Source of the DNA: Candidatus Rifleibacteriota bacterium
Lineage (GTDB): Bacteria > UBP17 > UBA6191 > JACPRK01
Direction: 5' to 3'
Assembly (NCBI GenBank): GCA_016213865.1
Contig: JACQZL010000215.1
Coordinates: 1 to 23,663, forward strand
DNA length: 23,663 nt
Below are positions 15,784 to 22,155 of the stretch, piece after piece. The position numbers and the translations under genes were made by a program. The stretch's first letter is position 1, and each line of letters begins with the position of its first letter. Below the pieces are notes generated by a model, which searched no databases, was not told the DNA's origin, and worked only from the letters and a program-made list of their open reading frames with translations.

Positions 15784-15895
15784 CTGGAGCTTCGCTCCAG
15801 ACCTCACCAAGGGCGATGCTCGCCCCTGGACCCCGCAATCATTGCGGGTTCCAAGGGATGCAATCCCTTGGTCGGGGTTCGGGGGCGAAGCTCCC
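15784..15895 (+). repeat. Array of five consecutive hairpins between units 2 and 3
   Basis: Five inverted repeats follow one another with almost no gap: CTGGAGC/GCTCCAG (15784-15800), GGGCGA/TCGCCC with outer CCA/TGG (15807-15829), CCCGCAAT/ATTGCGGG with outer GGA/TCC (15828-15852), CCAAGGGAT/ATCCCTTGG (15851-15871), and GGGGGC/GCTCCC with one G-T pair (15881-15895). Hairpins 1, 2, 4 and 5 have 3-nt loops. Outer arms of neighbours share bases. Upstream (15692-15750) are irregular GGGGCTT repeats. There is no T-tract, so it is not a simple terminator. Confidence 0.75.
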
Positions 15896-15932
15896 GATTG
15901 GCAAAACGGCACAACCAGAAGAGTCTCAAGCC

Positions 15933-17579
15933 ATGGGTATTGGGCTTGCGGCCGTGGCCCGGCGCCTCGCGCTCCTGGTTCTCGCGGTCGGCTGGGGTGC
16001 CTGCGGCCAACTCCGGGCGGCCCCCCCGAACCTCGTCTTCCTCTTCGTCGATACGCTGCGGGCCGATCACTGCTCGTGCTACGGGTACCGCCGGCCGACG
16101 ACGCCTTCGCTCGACTCCGTGGCGGCCCGCGGGACGCTCTTCGAGAAGGCCTTTGCTCAGGCCAACATGAGCCTCCCCTCGTACACGACCGTCTTCACCT
16201 CGCTCTACCCCGAGGCCCACGGCGTGACCGGCCCGCAGAAGACGCTCGGGCCCGGCCCCGGGACCCTGGCCGAGATCCTCGCCATCCACGGCTACGACAC
16301 GGCCGGGTTCGTGGCCGACGGACACCTGTCGCCCAGCTACGGGTTGGGGCGCGGCTTCGCCACCTATCAGAGCACCGGCTACGCCGCGGGCTTCATGAGG
16401 ACTGTGCCGGCGGCGATCGACTGGCTGGACCGACGGCGTCCGGGCGCGGCCAGGCCGCAGACCGCAGGGCCCGTCGCCTCCGCGCCACGGAGCGCGCAGG
16501 CGTCCGCTTCCGCGAGCGGTCCCGGGCCGTTCTTCTTGCTGGTCCACGGGTACGATGCGCACGGGCCGTACTCGCCGCCTCTCGGGTTCGGCGAGCTGTA
16601 CGACCCCGGCTACGAGGGGATCGTGCACTGGCCGGGCTTCCTGCGCACGACCTTCCTCGAGCAGATCCGCAACCACACCTACGATCCGACGCCCCTGGTC
16701 CGGTTCCAGTCGGACCTGTTCCAGCAGGTGGGATGGCCCTGGAAGCGACAGCACCTGCTCCCCTCGTTCCAGGAGGGCATGCCGGCGGCTCCGGAGGTCG
16801 ACAGGTCTCTGTCGTTGACCCGGTCTCCCTATACGTTCCTCTCGAAACCGACCCGCTCGGGCCTGCCGACCCGCCTGCCGGCGGCCCGCGCTTCGCTCAC
16901 GACGACCGACGAGCTCCACCTGGTCGCTCACTACGATGGTTCGGTCACCTACGCCGACATGTGGGTGGGCCTCTTCATGGAGGCGCTGGAGCGGCGCGGG
17001 CTCACCTCCAGCACCTACGTCTTCGTTGCCGGCGACCACGGCGAGAGCCTCGGAGAGCACGGACTCTTCGGGCACGGCTTCGCACTCAACGAGTGCACGC
17101 TGCACGTGCCCCTGGTGGTGGCCGGCCCCGGAGTCCCCGCGGGCCGCCGCGTCTCGGACGTGGTGGAGCTGATCGACCTGGCCCCGACGACGCTCGCGCT
17201 GGCGGCAATCCCGGCTTCGCGCCAGCACCAGGGCCGTTCTCTGGCCCAGTACCTGCGGCCGGGTCCTGGGCCCGCCGGCGATCCGGGCCGAGTCGCCTAC
17301 GCCTCGATGGGGGATGCCTTTTCGGCCCGCGGGCCCCGATGGCACCTGATGAGCTGGCCCGGCGAGGGGCCTCTGGTGCCCGGCAAGCGGTTGCTCTACG
17401 ACACTCAGACGGACCCGACCGAACAGACCGACCTTGCGGCCGACCGCCCCGGCGAGCTGCAGACCCTCCACGGCAAGCTGATGGACTGGCTGGAGCAAAC
17501 GGCTCTAACTGGACCCGCCGCCCCCTCGCAGCTCGAGCCCGCCGAACGCTCCAAGCTGCGGATGTTCGGCTACTGGTGA
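15933..17579 (+). CDS. Sulfatase-like enzyme 3 (Ser in nucleophile position)
   Basis: 548 aa from the ATG at 15933; upstream in-frame ATGs fall inside the hairpin array and give no signal peptide, whereas this start gives MGIGLAAVARRLALLVLAVG then a short polar stretch, AAPPN. Motifs: LVFLFVDTLRADHCSCYGY with Asp40, Ser80-Leu-Pro-Ser-Tyr at the nucleophile position, YDAHGPYSPPLGF, VAGDHGESLGEHG with Asp368. The Pro of the usual CxPSR motif is kept here, but Cys and Arg are not. An insertion of about 30 low-complexity residues (Pro/Ala/Ser, roughly 167-196) precedes the FFLLVHGYDAHGPY motif and is missing from paralogues 1 and 2. It ends LRMFGYW. The ribosome site is weak. Downstream gene starts 5 nt after the stop. 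Confidence 0.85.
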   Translation: MGIGLAAVARRLALLVLAVGWGACGQLRAAPPNLVFLFVDTLRADHCSCYGYRRPTTPSLDSVAARGTLFEKAFAQANMSLPSYTTVFTSLYPEAHGVTGPQKTLGPGPGTLAEILAIHGYDTAGFVADGHLSPSYGLGRGFATYQSTGYAAGFMRTVPAAIDWLDRRRPGAARPQTAGPVASAPRSAQASASASGPGPFFLLVHGYDAHGPYSPPLGFGELYDPGYEGIVHWPGFLRTTFLEQIRNHTYDPTPLVRFQSDLFQQVGWPWKRQHLLPSFQEGMPAAPEVDRSLSLTRSPYTFLSKPTRSGLPTRLPAARASLTTTDELHLVAHYDGSVTYADMWVGLFMEALERRGLTSSTYVFVAGDHGESLGEHGLFGHGFALNECTLHVPLVVAGPGVPAGRRVSDVVELIDLAPTTLALAAIPASRQHQGRSLAQYLRPGPGPAGDPGRVAYASMGDAFSARGPRWHLMSWPGEGPLVPGKRLLYDTQTDPTEQTDLAADRPGELQTLHGKLMDWLEQTALTGPAAPSQLEPAERSKLRMFGYW

Positions 17580-17584
17580 GGACG

Positions 17585-19303
17585 ATGACGCCACGCTACG
17601 GTCCGCTCCTCGCCCTGGCCTTGGCGATCGCCGTCGCCTCCGGGGTCCCGGCCCAGGATGGAGCCAGTCCCGGGTTGGAGGCAGGGTCGGGCCTCGGTGG
17701 CTCCGAGCTGGGACAGGCCGTGGAACGAGAGCCAGGCCAGGGAACGGGGCCCTCGGAAGTACGACTCCAGGATGGCCAGGGTGTGGGCTCACCTCTGCCC
17801 AGGTTCCAGGCGCCCGCCTTCGCTCCCGACGGCTCCGCCGCGGTCGATCGGATCTTCTCCCGGCTCGATCCGGACGGCGACGGCTACCTGCAGCCGTCCG
17901 ACTGGAACGGCCTGGTCCGGGAACCCTCCAACCTGCCGCTCGATCTGGACGGAGACAGCCGGATCTCGAGGTCGGAGTTCCTCCACTCGGTGTTGACCGT
18001 GGCGCCCTGTCAGGCCGCCGTCTATCAGCTCGGGTTCGTGTCCCTGCTCCATGAGGGCAGGCGAGGGACCGAAGGAGGGGACCCCGCGAAGGGGCTGGAG
18101 CAGTTCATCCAGGCTGCGCGGAATGTGCCGGAATGTCCCGACGGTTACCTGGGGGCGGCGCGGTGCCTCGAGCGGTTGGGCAAGCTCGACGAGTCCGCCG
18201 AGTTCCTCCAGGAGACTCTGGCCGCCGACGCGAACCAGCCCGACGCGTGGCTCAACCTGGCGTTGATACAGGACCAGCGCGGTCGGCCCGACGACTCGGC
18301 CGCGGCCCTTCGCCGCGGGCTCGCGATGCTCGAGGCCGCCGCGCCGCTTCGCCAGGGCTGGAACTCCCAGGAGTCGACTCGCCGCTGGGTGAGGGAGCTC
18401 CTGGCTGCCACGCGCCGGCACTTCGAGTCGAGACCCGGCGGCGGCCCCATGCTCTCCGAACTGGCGCGCTGGGAGCAACGAGTCGTGGAGTCCCGCCTGC
18501 CGGCCGACCGGCCACATCCGCCTTCGCTGGGCCTGGCTCGCATCGCCGAGTTGCTCGACGACGATCGAGTGGCGGACGCCCTCCGCCTGACGGAGGATCT
18601 GGCGGCAAGCTCGAAGGACTGGCAGTTGCGGGTCCTGGCCGCCGAGCTGCTCGGCGTCATGGGCGCTCCTCCCGCGGCGGCGCGAAAGCTGGACGAGGCC
18701 GAACGCCTGGGCGCTCCCAAGGAAGTGCTGGCCTGTGCTCGTCTGGGCAACCTCTTCGACCAGGGCCGCCGGCCGCTCGCCCTTTCGCAACTGCGTCTCC
18801 TGCAAACGATGCAGCTCGAGACGTGGGACGCCGAGGACGTCGGCTGGCAGTTGGCCAGTCACGGGGAGTGGGAGCTGGCGTTTCCGTGGTTCCGCAGCGC
18901 CAGCCCCGACCAGGAGGCCGAGGACCAGCGCCAGGTGCTGGTGGCCCTGTGCCGCTTCTCGGTCGGGGACAGGGTATCGGCGCGCAAAACGCTGAGCGCC
19001 TTCAGGCAGCCTCCGGCAGTGGCGGCGCCGCTTCTCCTGGTGGCGTCCGATCTGGCGTCGCGCCTGGCCTTGCTCCCCGAGGCGATCGTGATGGCCACCG
19101 AGGCTGTGCGTCAGAAGCCCAGGCAGGCTTCGTACTGGCTGCGCCTCGCGGAGCTGGAACAACTGAACGGCCGCGACTCCGAGCGGCTGGCAGCCCTGTG
19201 GCAGGCCCGCCAGCGCCTGCCGCCGGATTCGCCGCTGACGCTCGGCGTGGAGGCGGCCATCCGGACCGCCCAGCAACGACTGCGAGCCAAGGGCGGGCGG
19301 TGA
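17585..19303 (+). CDS. Secreted EF-hand and TPR protein 3 (partly degenerate EF hands)
   Basis: 572 aa; the ATG at 17585 is preceded by GTGAGG formed across the previous gene's stop. The signal peptide MTPRYGPLLALALAIAVASGVPA is followed by QDGASPG. The EF-hand loops are less canonical than in proteins 1 and 2: DPDGDGYLQPSD (95-106) has Asp instead of Glu at position 12, and DLDGDSRISRSE (120-131) has Ser in place of the conserved Gly at position 6. Asp at 12 still binds metal in some EF hands, while loss of Gly6 usually weakens binding; the effect here is inferred. Helical repeats follow (YLGAARCLERLGKLDESAEF, AWLNLALIQDQRGRPDDSAA). Last gene of the cluster; no clear terminator follows. Confidence 0.83.
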   Translation: MTPRYGPLLALALAIAVASGVPAQDGASPGLEAGSGLGGSELGQAVEREPGQGTGPSEVRLQDGQGVGSPLPRFQAPAFAPDGSAAVDRIFSRLDPDGDGYLQPSDWNGLVREPSNLPLDLDGDSRISRSEFLHSVLTVAPCQAAVYQLGFVSLLHEGRRGTEGGDPAKGLEQFIQAARNVPECPDGYLGAARCLERLGKLDESAEFLQETLAADANQPDAWLNLALIQDQRGRPDDSAAALRRGLAMLEAAAPLRQGWNSQESTRRWVRELLAATRRHFESRPGGGPMLSELARWEQRVVESRLPADRPHPPSLGLARIAELLDDDRVADALRLTEDLAASSKDWQLRVLAAELLGVMGAPPAAARKLDEAERLGAPKEVLACARLGNLFDQGRRPLALSQLRLLQTMQLETWDAEDVGWQLASHGEWELAFPWFRSASPDQEAEDQRQVLVALCRFSVGDRVSARKTLSAFRQPPAVAAPLLLVASDLASRLALLPEAIVMATEAVRQKPRQASYWLRLAELEQLNGRDSERLAALWQARQRLPPDSPLTLGVEAAIRTAQQRLRAKGGR

Positions 19304-19329
19304 GGGACCGGGTCGGTGCAAGCGTTCAC

Positions 19330-19391
19330 CACCAAGTCACGAAGGGCACAAAGTGGGCACCAAGATTGACTTCTTTGTCTTAGTGTCTGTG
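19330..19391. repeat. CACGAAG/CACAAAG-type inverted repeat
   Basis: Left arm 19330-19353 (CACCAAGTCACGAAGGGC then ACAAAG) and right arm 19373-19391 (CTTTGTCTTAGTGTCTGTG) are loosely complementary. The same sequence style recurs at 23457-23534. Confidence 0.45.
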
Positions 19392-19431
19392 CCGAAACAA
19401 GCGTGGCAATGCGTGCCGTTTTGCAGAAACT

Positions 19432-19512
19432 GGTAGGGCCGGCCGAACGCGACGGCCGCAGGCCGTCGTGCAAGCCGGCCAATAGCTGACCGGCACGGAG
19501 GCCAGTCCTACC
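19432..19512. repeat. 81-bp palindromic element A with terminal inverted repeats
   Basis: GGTAGGGCCGGCC (19432-19444) and GGCCAGTCCTACC (19500-19512) are inverted with 11 of 13 positions matching. Inside is a perfect hairpin, CGACGGCC/GGCCGTCG with loop GCA (19450-19468). There is no reading frame; the form is that of a non-coding REP/MITE element. Confidence 0.6.
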
Positions 19513-19671
19513 ACGCCATGTCCTGGATCGGTCCAGTTATCTCTGTACAGTCGCTGCGTTGAAACGACTCCCCCGGGCCACGCACTCAACGACTTTGCCG
19601 ATGCCCTGCGTCCAGCAGGGGGTGCGCACGCGGTCCGTGGGTTAACAGCCGCCACCGGCCCTGTGAGTGAA

Positions 19672-19766
19672 GTAGCGCGGGGGCTTGTCCCCCGCTTCTG
19701 GAGCCGATCTGCTCGCCTGGCGGGCCACAAGCATGTCCTGAGCTTGTCGAAGGGGGCCCGCGCTAC
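19672..19766. repeat. 95-bp palindromic element B with terminal inverted repeats
   Basis: GTAGCGCGGG (19672-19681) and CCCGCGCTAC (19757-19766) are perfect 10-bp terminal inverted repeats. Inside, GCGGGGG/CCCCCGC (19677-19695) form a 7-bp hairpin. Contains CTGAGCTTGTCGAAGG, a motif of many dispersed bacterial repeats. Like element A it begins GTAG and ends CTAC. Confidence 0.55.
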
Positions 19767-19838
19767 AACTCCTTGGGCCACGCACCCATTCATGCGGCTC
19801 CCCGCATTCCGCGAGCGCACCCTCCAGCAGGACGTGAG

Positions 19839-19887
19839 TTGACAGTCCAGCGGACTTCAGGTATGTTGCAGTATGGTTCCATAATGG
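19839..19887 (+). promoter_or_regulatory. Promoter and likely operator of the right toxin-antitoxin operon
   Basis: TTGACA (19839-19844, perfect) and TATGTT (19862-19867, 4/6) are separated by 17 nt. At the predicted transcription start lie half-sites TATGG-TT-CCATA (19872-19883), overlapping CCATAATGG (19879-19887): three alternating ATGG half-sites, a plausible operator for the ribbon-helix-helix antitoxin. Confidence 0.6.
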
Positions 19888-19915
19888 ATGCAGTCCAGGG
19901 GCAAAGGAGGCTGAC

Positions 19916-20158
19916 ATGGCCACTCTCACAATCAAGAGCCTGCCTGATGCGCTCTATCAGTTGCTCAAGGCCCAGGCTGCACGCGAGCGACGGAGTATCA
20001 ATAGCCAGGTCATCATCTGCCTGGAGCGTGCTCTGATGACAAGGCGGCGCGATCCTGCCGCACTCCTGGAGAGAATCGACAAGCTGCGAAACCGGCTGAA
20101 GGTGCCTCCGCTAACAGACGAGTTCCTTCGAAAAGCGAAGAACTGGGGGCGGCCGTGA
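19916..20158 (+). CDS. vapB: VapB-type antitoxin (Arc/FitA-like ribbon-helix-helix)
   Basis: 80 aa; ATG with a near-perfect AAAGGAGG 5 nt upstream. MATLTIKSLPDALYQLLKAQAARERRS then INSQVIICLERAL is a FitA/VapB-like ribbon-helix-helix: one beta strand followed by two helices, binding DNA as a dimer. The C-terminal part (LLERIDKLRNRLKVPPLTDEFLRKAKNWGRP) is the usual toxin-wrapping tail, and R-x-x-P-rich ends of this kind are common among FitA-type antitoxins. Its stop overlaps the GTG start of the toxin (GTGA). It probably represses the promoter at 19839-19887 together with the toxin. Unlike the left pair's antitoxin, it belongs to a different subfamily, so cross-talk is not expected. Confidence 0.85.
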   Translation: MATLTIKSLPDALYQLLKAQAARERRSINSQVIICLERALMTRRRDPAALLERIDKLRNRLKVPPLTDEFLRKAKNWGRP

Positions 20159-20562
20159 TCGTCGTCGACACGAACGTCATTGCCTACCTGCTGATTGCCG
20201 GTAACAAGACCGCGACGGCGCGGGCGGTGTTCGAGAGGGACTCGGATTGGGTAGCTCCATCTCTCTGGGAAAGCGAGTTTCTGAGCGTGCTGTCGAAGCA
20301 CTTGCGCGCTCGTACCATGAATCTCGCCGACGCCATTGAACTACTGAAGGAAGCGGCCGACGTGATGGATCAGGCTGCTGCCGATGCTCTACCGGCAGAT
20401 GTACTGAAGCTGGTTGAAGCCTCGAAGTGCAGCTCGTATGACTGCGAATTCGTCGCCTTAGCGAAGCACCTTGGTGCTCCGCTGGTGACGGTGGACGCGA
20501 AAGTCCGAAGGGAGTTCCCGGGCGTGGCTGTTTCACCGGAGGACTTCGAGAAGGGAACGTGA
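20155..20562 (+). CDS. vapC: VapC-type PIN-domain ribonuclease toxin
   Basis: 135 aa from a GTG that overlaps the antitoxin stop by 4 nt. PIN domain with IVVDTNVIAYLL (Asp5), SLWESEFLSVL (Glu39/Glu41), SSYDCEFVALAKHLGAPLVTVDAKV (Asp96 and Asp114): the four acidic positions that bind Mg2+ in VapC/FitB toxins are all present. Such enzymes cleave RNA, often tRNA, when the antitoxin is degraded; the target here is unknown. The gene is intact and full length. It converges on the vanZ-like gene with about 150 bp between stops, in which I see no clear terminator. Confidence 0.88.
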   Translation: MIVVDTNVIAYLLIAGNKTATARAVFERDSDWVAPSLWESEFLSVLSKHLRARTMNLADAIELLKEAADVMDQAAADALPADVLKLVEASKCSSYDCEFVALAKHLGAPLVTVDAKVRREFPGVAVSPEDFEKGT

Positions 20563-20713
20563 TCCCTCGAGCGTTCGGCTTTGGGCCGGTGATGGTGGCT
20601 TCCCCGAACCCGACGGGCCCAGCAGACCGCTGAAGCTGCCGCGTGCGACCGTCAGGCCCACTTCGAGCAGCACCTGCCTCTGCCCGTATCGCTCTTGGAT
20701 GCCCCGGATGCCG

Positions 20714-21289
20714 TCACTTTCGGTCGCGCTCTCCTTCCTCCCGCTGCCGCGTCAACGCCAGGAAGAGGACCGGCAACGCCCCGCCCAGGGCATTGAGCCA
20801 GACGTCGGTCGGGTCGAAGAAGCGCCCCGGCATCAGGGTCTGCGAGCCCTCCTCCAGGGCCCCGAGCGTTGCCGTGAGGAGGATCGCGAGGAGGGTGCGC
20901 ACCCGGCCCGCCGGGAAGCTCGCGGCCAGGGCCCAGTCCAGCAACAGTCCCAGCGGGCAGTAGAGCAAGAGGTGCGTGAGCTCCTCGGCCAGATGGATGC
21001 GGGCGCACTCCCAGGCGAACCAGGCGAGGCAGACGCAGGCCGCCACCGCCTGCAGTTTCCTGGCGAGCAGGAGGCGCCGGCCGGCGAACCCGGTCAGGCC
21101 CGCGACCAGGAGAAAGCCCGCCGCCCGGATGCCCAGCCCGACCTCGCGCAGGCCCCACCGCGCGATGCCCGCGTCGTAGAGGGGCCGACCGAACGGGACG
21201 ATCAAGAGGATGACGGCGTACCAGACGCAGACGCCCAGCCATCTCCCCAGGCCGGCGGGGACGAAGGAGGACCGGGCCTGCGCGGTCAT
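20714..21289 (-). CDS. VanZ-family membrane protein
   Basis: 191 aa, four to five hydrophobic segments (for example 18-33, 50-66, 80-93, 104-124, 131-145). The family signature is present: EELTHLLLYCPLGLLLDW (102-119), then LEEGSQTLMPGRFFDPTDVWLNALGG (145-170). The VanZ family is named after a teicoplanin-resistance protein, but most members have no resistance role, so none is claimed. The ATG overlaps the stop of the upstream lipoprotein gene (ATGA). Third gene of a three-gene operon with a LolC/E-like permease. The C-terminal tail after about 178 is short and charged. Confidence 0.85.
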   Translation of the reverse strand: MTAQARSSFVPAGLGRWLGVCVWYAVILLIVPFGRPLYDAGIARWGLREVGLGIRAAGFLLVAGLTGFAGRRLLLARKLQAVAACVCLAWFAWECARIHLAEELTHLLLYCPLGLLLDWALAASFPAGRVRTLLAILLTATLGALEEGSQTLMPGRFFDPTDVWLNALGGALPVLFLALTRQREEGERDRK

Positions 21290-22155
21290 CGAGACGACTT
21301 GCGGGCCGAAACGGGAGCGGGAGTCGCCGTGAATACGAACGGCGAGGCCCCCGCGGCAGAAGCCAGCAGCAACGGCGAGTCCGGCTCCGGTCCGGGGACG
21401 AGCGTCAGCCGGGAGAGCGTCCGGTGACCGTCGGTCTCGGCCGAAAGGACGGCCACGGGCGGGTTGGCTGCGAAGTCGGCGACGGCCGCGCGGACCACGA
21501 GCACCGGCAGCGTGCCGCTGTCCCGCCGGAACGCCCGCGCCGCGAGCAGGTCGTCGCGGCCGCCGGAGCGGTCGGTGTAGGAGCCGTCAATGGCGGCGGC
21601 GAAGGCGGCCTCGGACGGCCGTCCCTCGAGGGCATCCAGCAACCGCCCCAGCTTGCGATGGAGCTGGGCCAGTTCGCGGAACGGGCCCGTCAGAAGGAAG
21701 CTGTGAGGCAGCACGACGCGGCTGGCGGCAAAGCGGGCCGCTCGCTCCGCCTGGAGGACACAGAGGGTCATCTTGCCCTTCTCGATCGGGATTGCCAGAT
21801 GGTGGGTGCGGCCTCCGGCCGAGACCTCCAGGTCGTGGAAGCCTGGCTGGAGGCGCTCGAGGCCGAGGAACCCCTTGCGGTCGGTCCGGTGCTCGAGCCC
21901 GTCGAGGCGGACGGCGAGAGAGGCGATGGGGGCGAGGTCGCGGCCGAAGACGAGGTCCTGCCGCAGGAGCAGGTCGTTGCCCCAGGGCTGCTGGCGATGC
22001 TCGGTGGTCACAACGTGGAGCCGCAGGGCATTCTTGTAGGCCTCTGGGTCTTGCGACTGGGGGCGGAAGAGGACGTTGCGGTAGTCGGGGTTCTCGCAGC
22101 CGGCGATTGCGGCCAGGCAGCTCACGAGCAGCAGCCGGACGAGGACCTCACGCAT
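21286..22155 (-). CDS. Lipoprotein of unknown function
   Basis: 289 aa from the ATG at 22155; earlier in-frame starts give no signal peptide. MREVLVRLLLVSCLAAIAGC is a lipoprotein signal with lipobox IAG-Cys20; Glu, not Asp, follows the Cys, so outer-membrane sorting is possible. The mature part has no domain I recognise. A beta-rich segment with repeated polar strands (about 70-115) fits a carboxypeptidase-regulatory-like or similar beta sandwich (GLEHRTDRKGFLGLERLQPG then FHDLEVSAGGRTHHLAIPI). The C-terminal half is mixed and ends in SARKSSR. The gene overlaps the preceding permease gene by 8 nt and the following vanZ-like gene by 4 nt, so the three are very likely co-transcribed and coupled. 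Confidence 0.72.
   Translation of the reverse strand: MREVLVRLLLVSCLAAIAGCENPDYRNVLFRPQSQDPEAYKNALRLHVVTTEHRQQPWGNDLLLRQDLVFGRDLAPIASLAVRLDGLEHRTDRKGFLGLERLQPGFHDLEVSAGGRTHHLAIPIEKGKMTLCVLQAERAARFAASRVVLPHSFLLTGPFRELAQLHRKLGRLLDALEGRPSEAAFAAAIDGSYTDRSGGRDDLLAARAFRRDSGTLPVLVVRAAVADFAANPPVAVLSAETDGHRTLSRLTLVPGPEPDSPLLLASAAGASPFVFTATPAPVSARKSSR

Larger units (their letters stand above)
19304..19915. other. Gene-free repeat-rich intergenic region
   Basis: About 600 bases without a convincing gene. It holds a CACGAAG/CACAAAG inverted repeat, two 80-95-bp elements with terminal inverted repeats (described separately), an 11-bp direct repeat GGGCCACGCAC at 19575-19585 and 19775-19785, exactly 200 bp apart, and the promoter of the toxin-antitoxin operon at its right end. 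Short frames here are repeat-derived. Confidence 0.6.

Noticed and set aside
8834..17579. Naming the three enzymes as true formylglycine sulfatases
   Set aside because: Cys of CxPSR is replaced by Ser and Arg by Tyr in all three, so only fold membership is supported.
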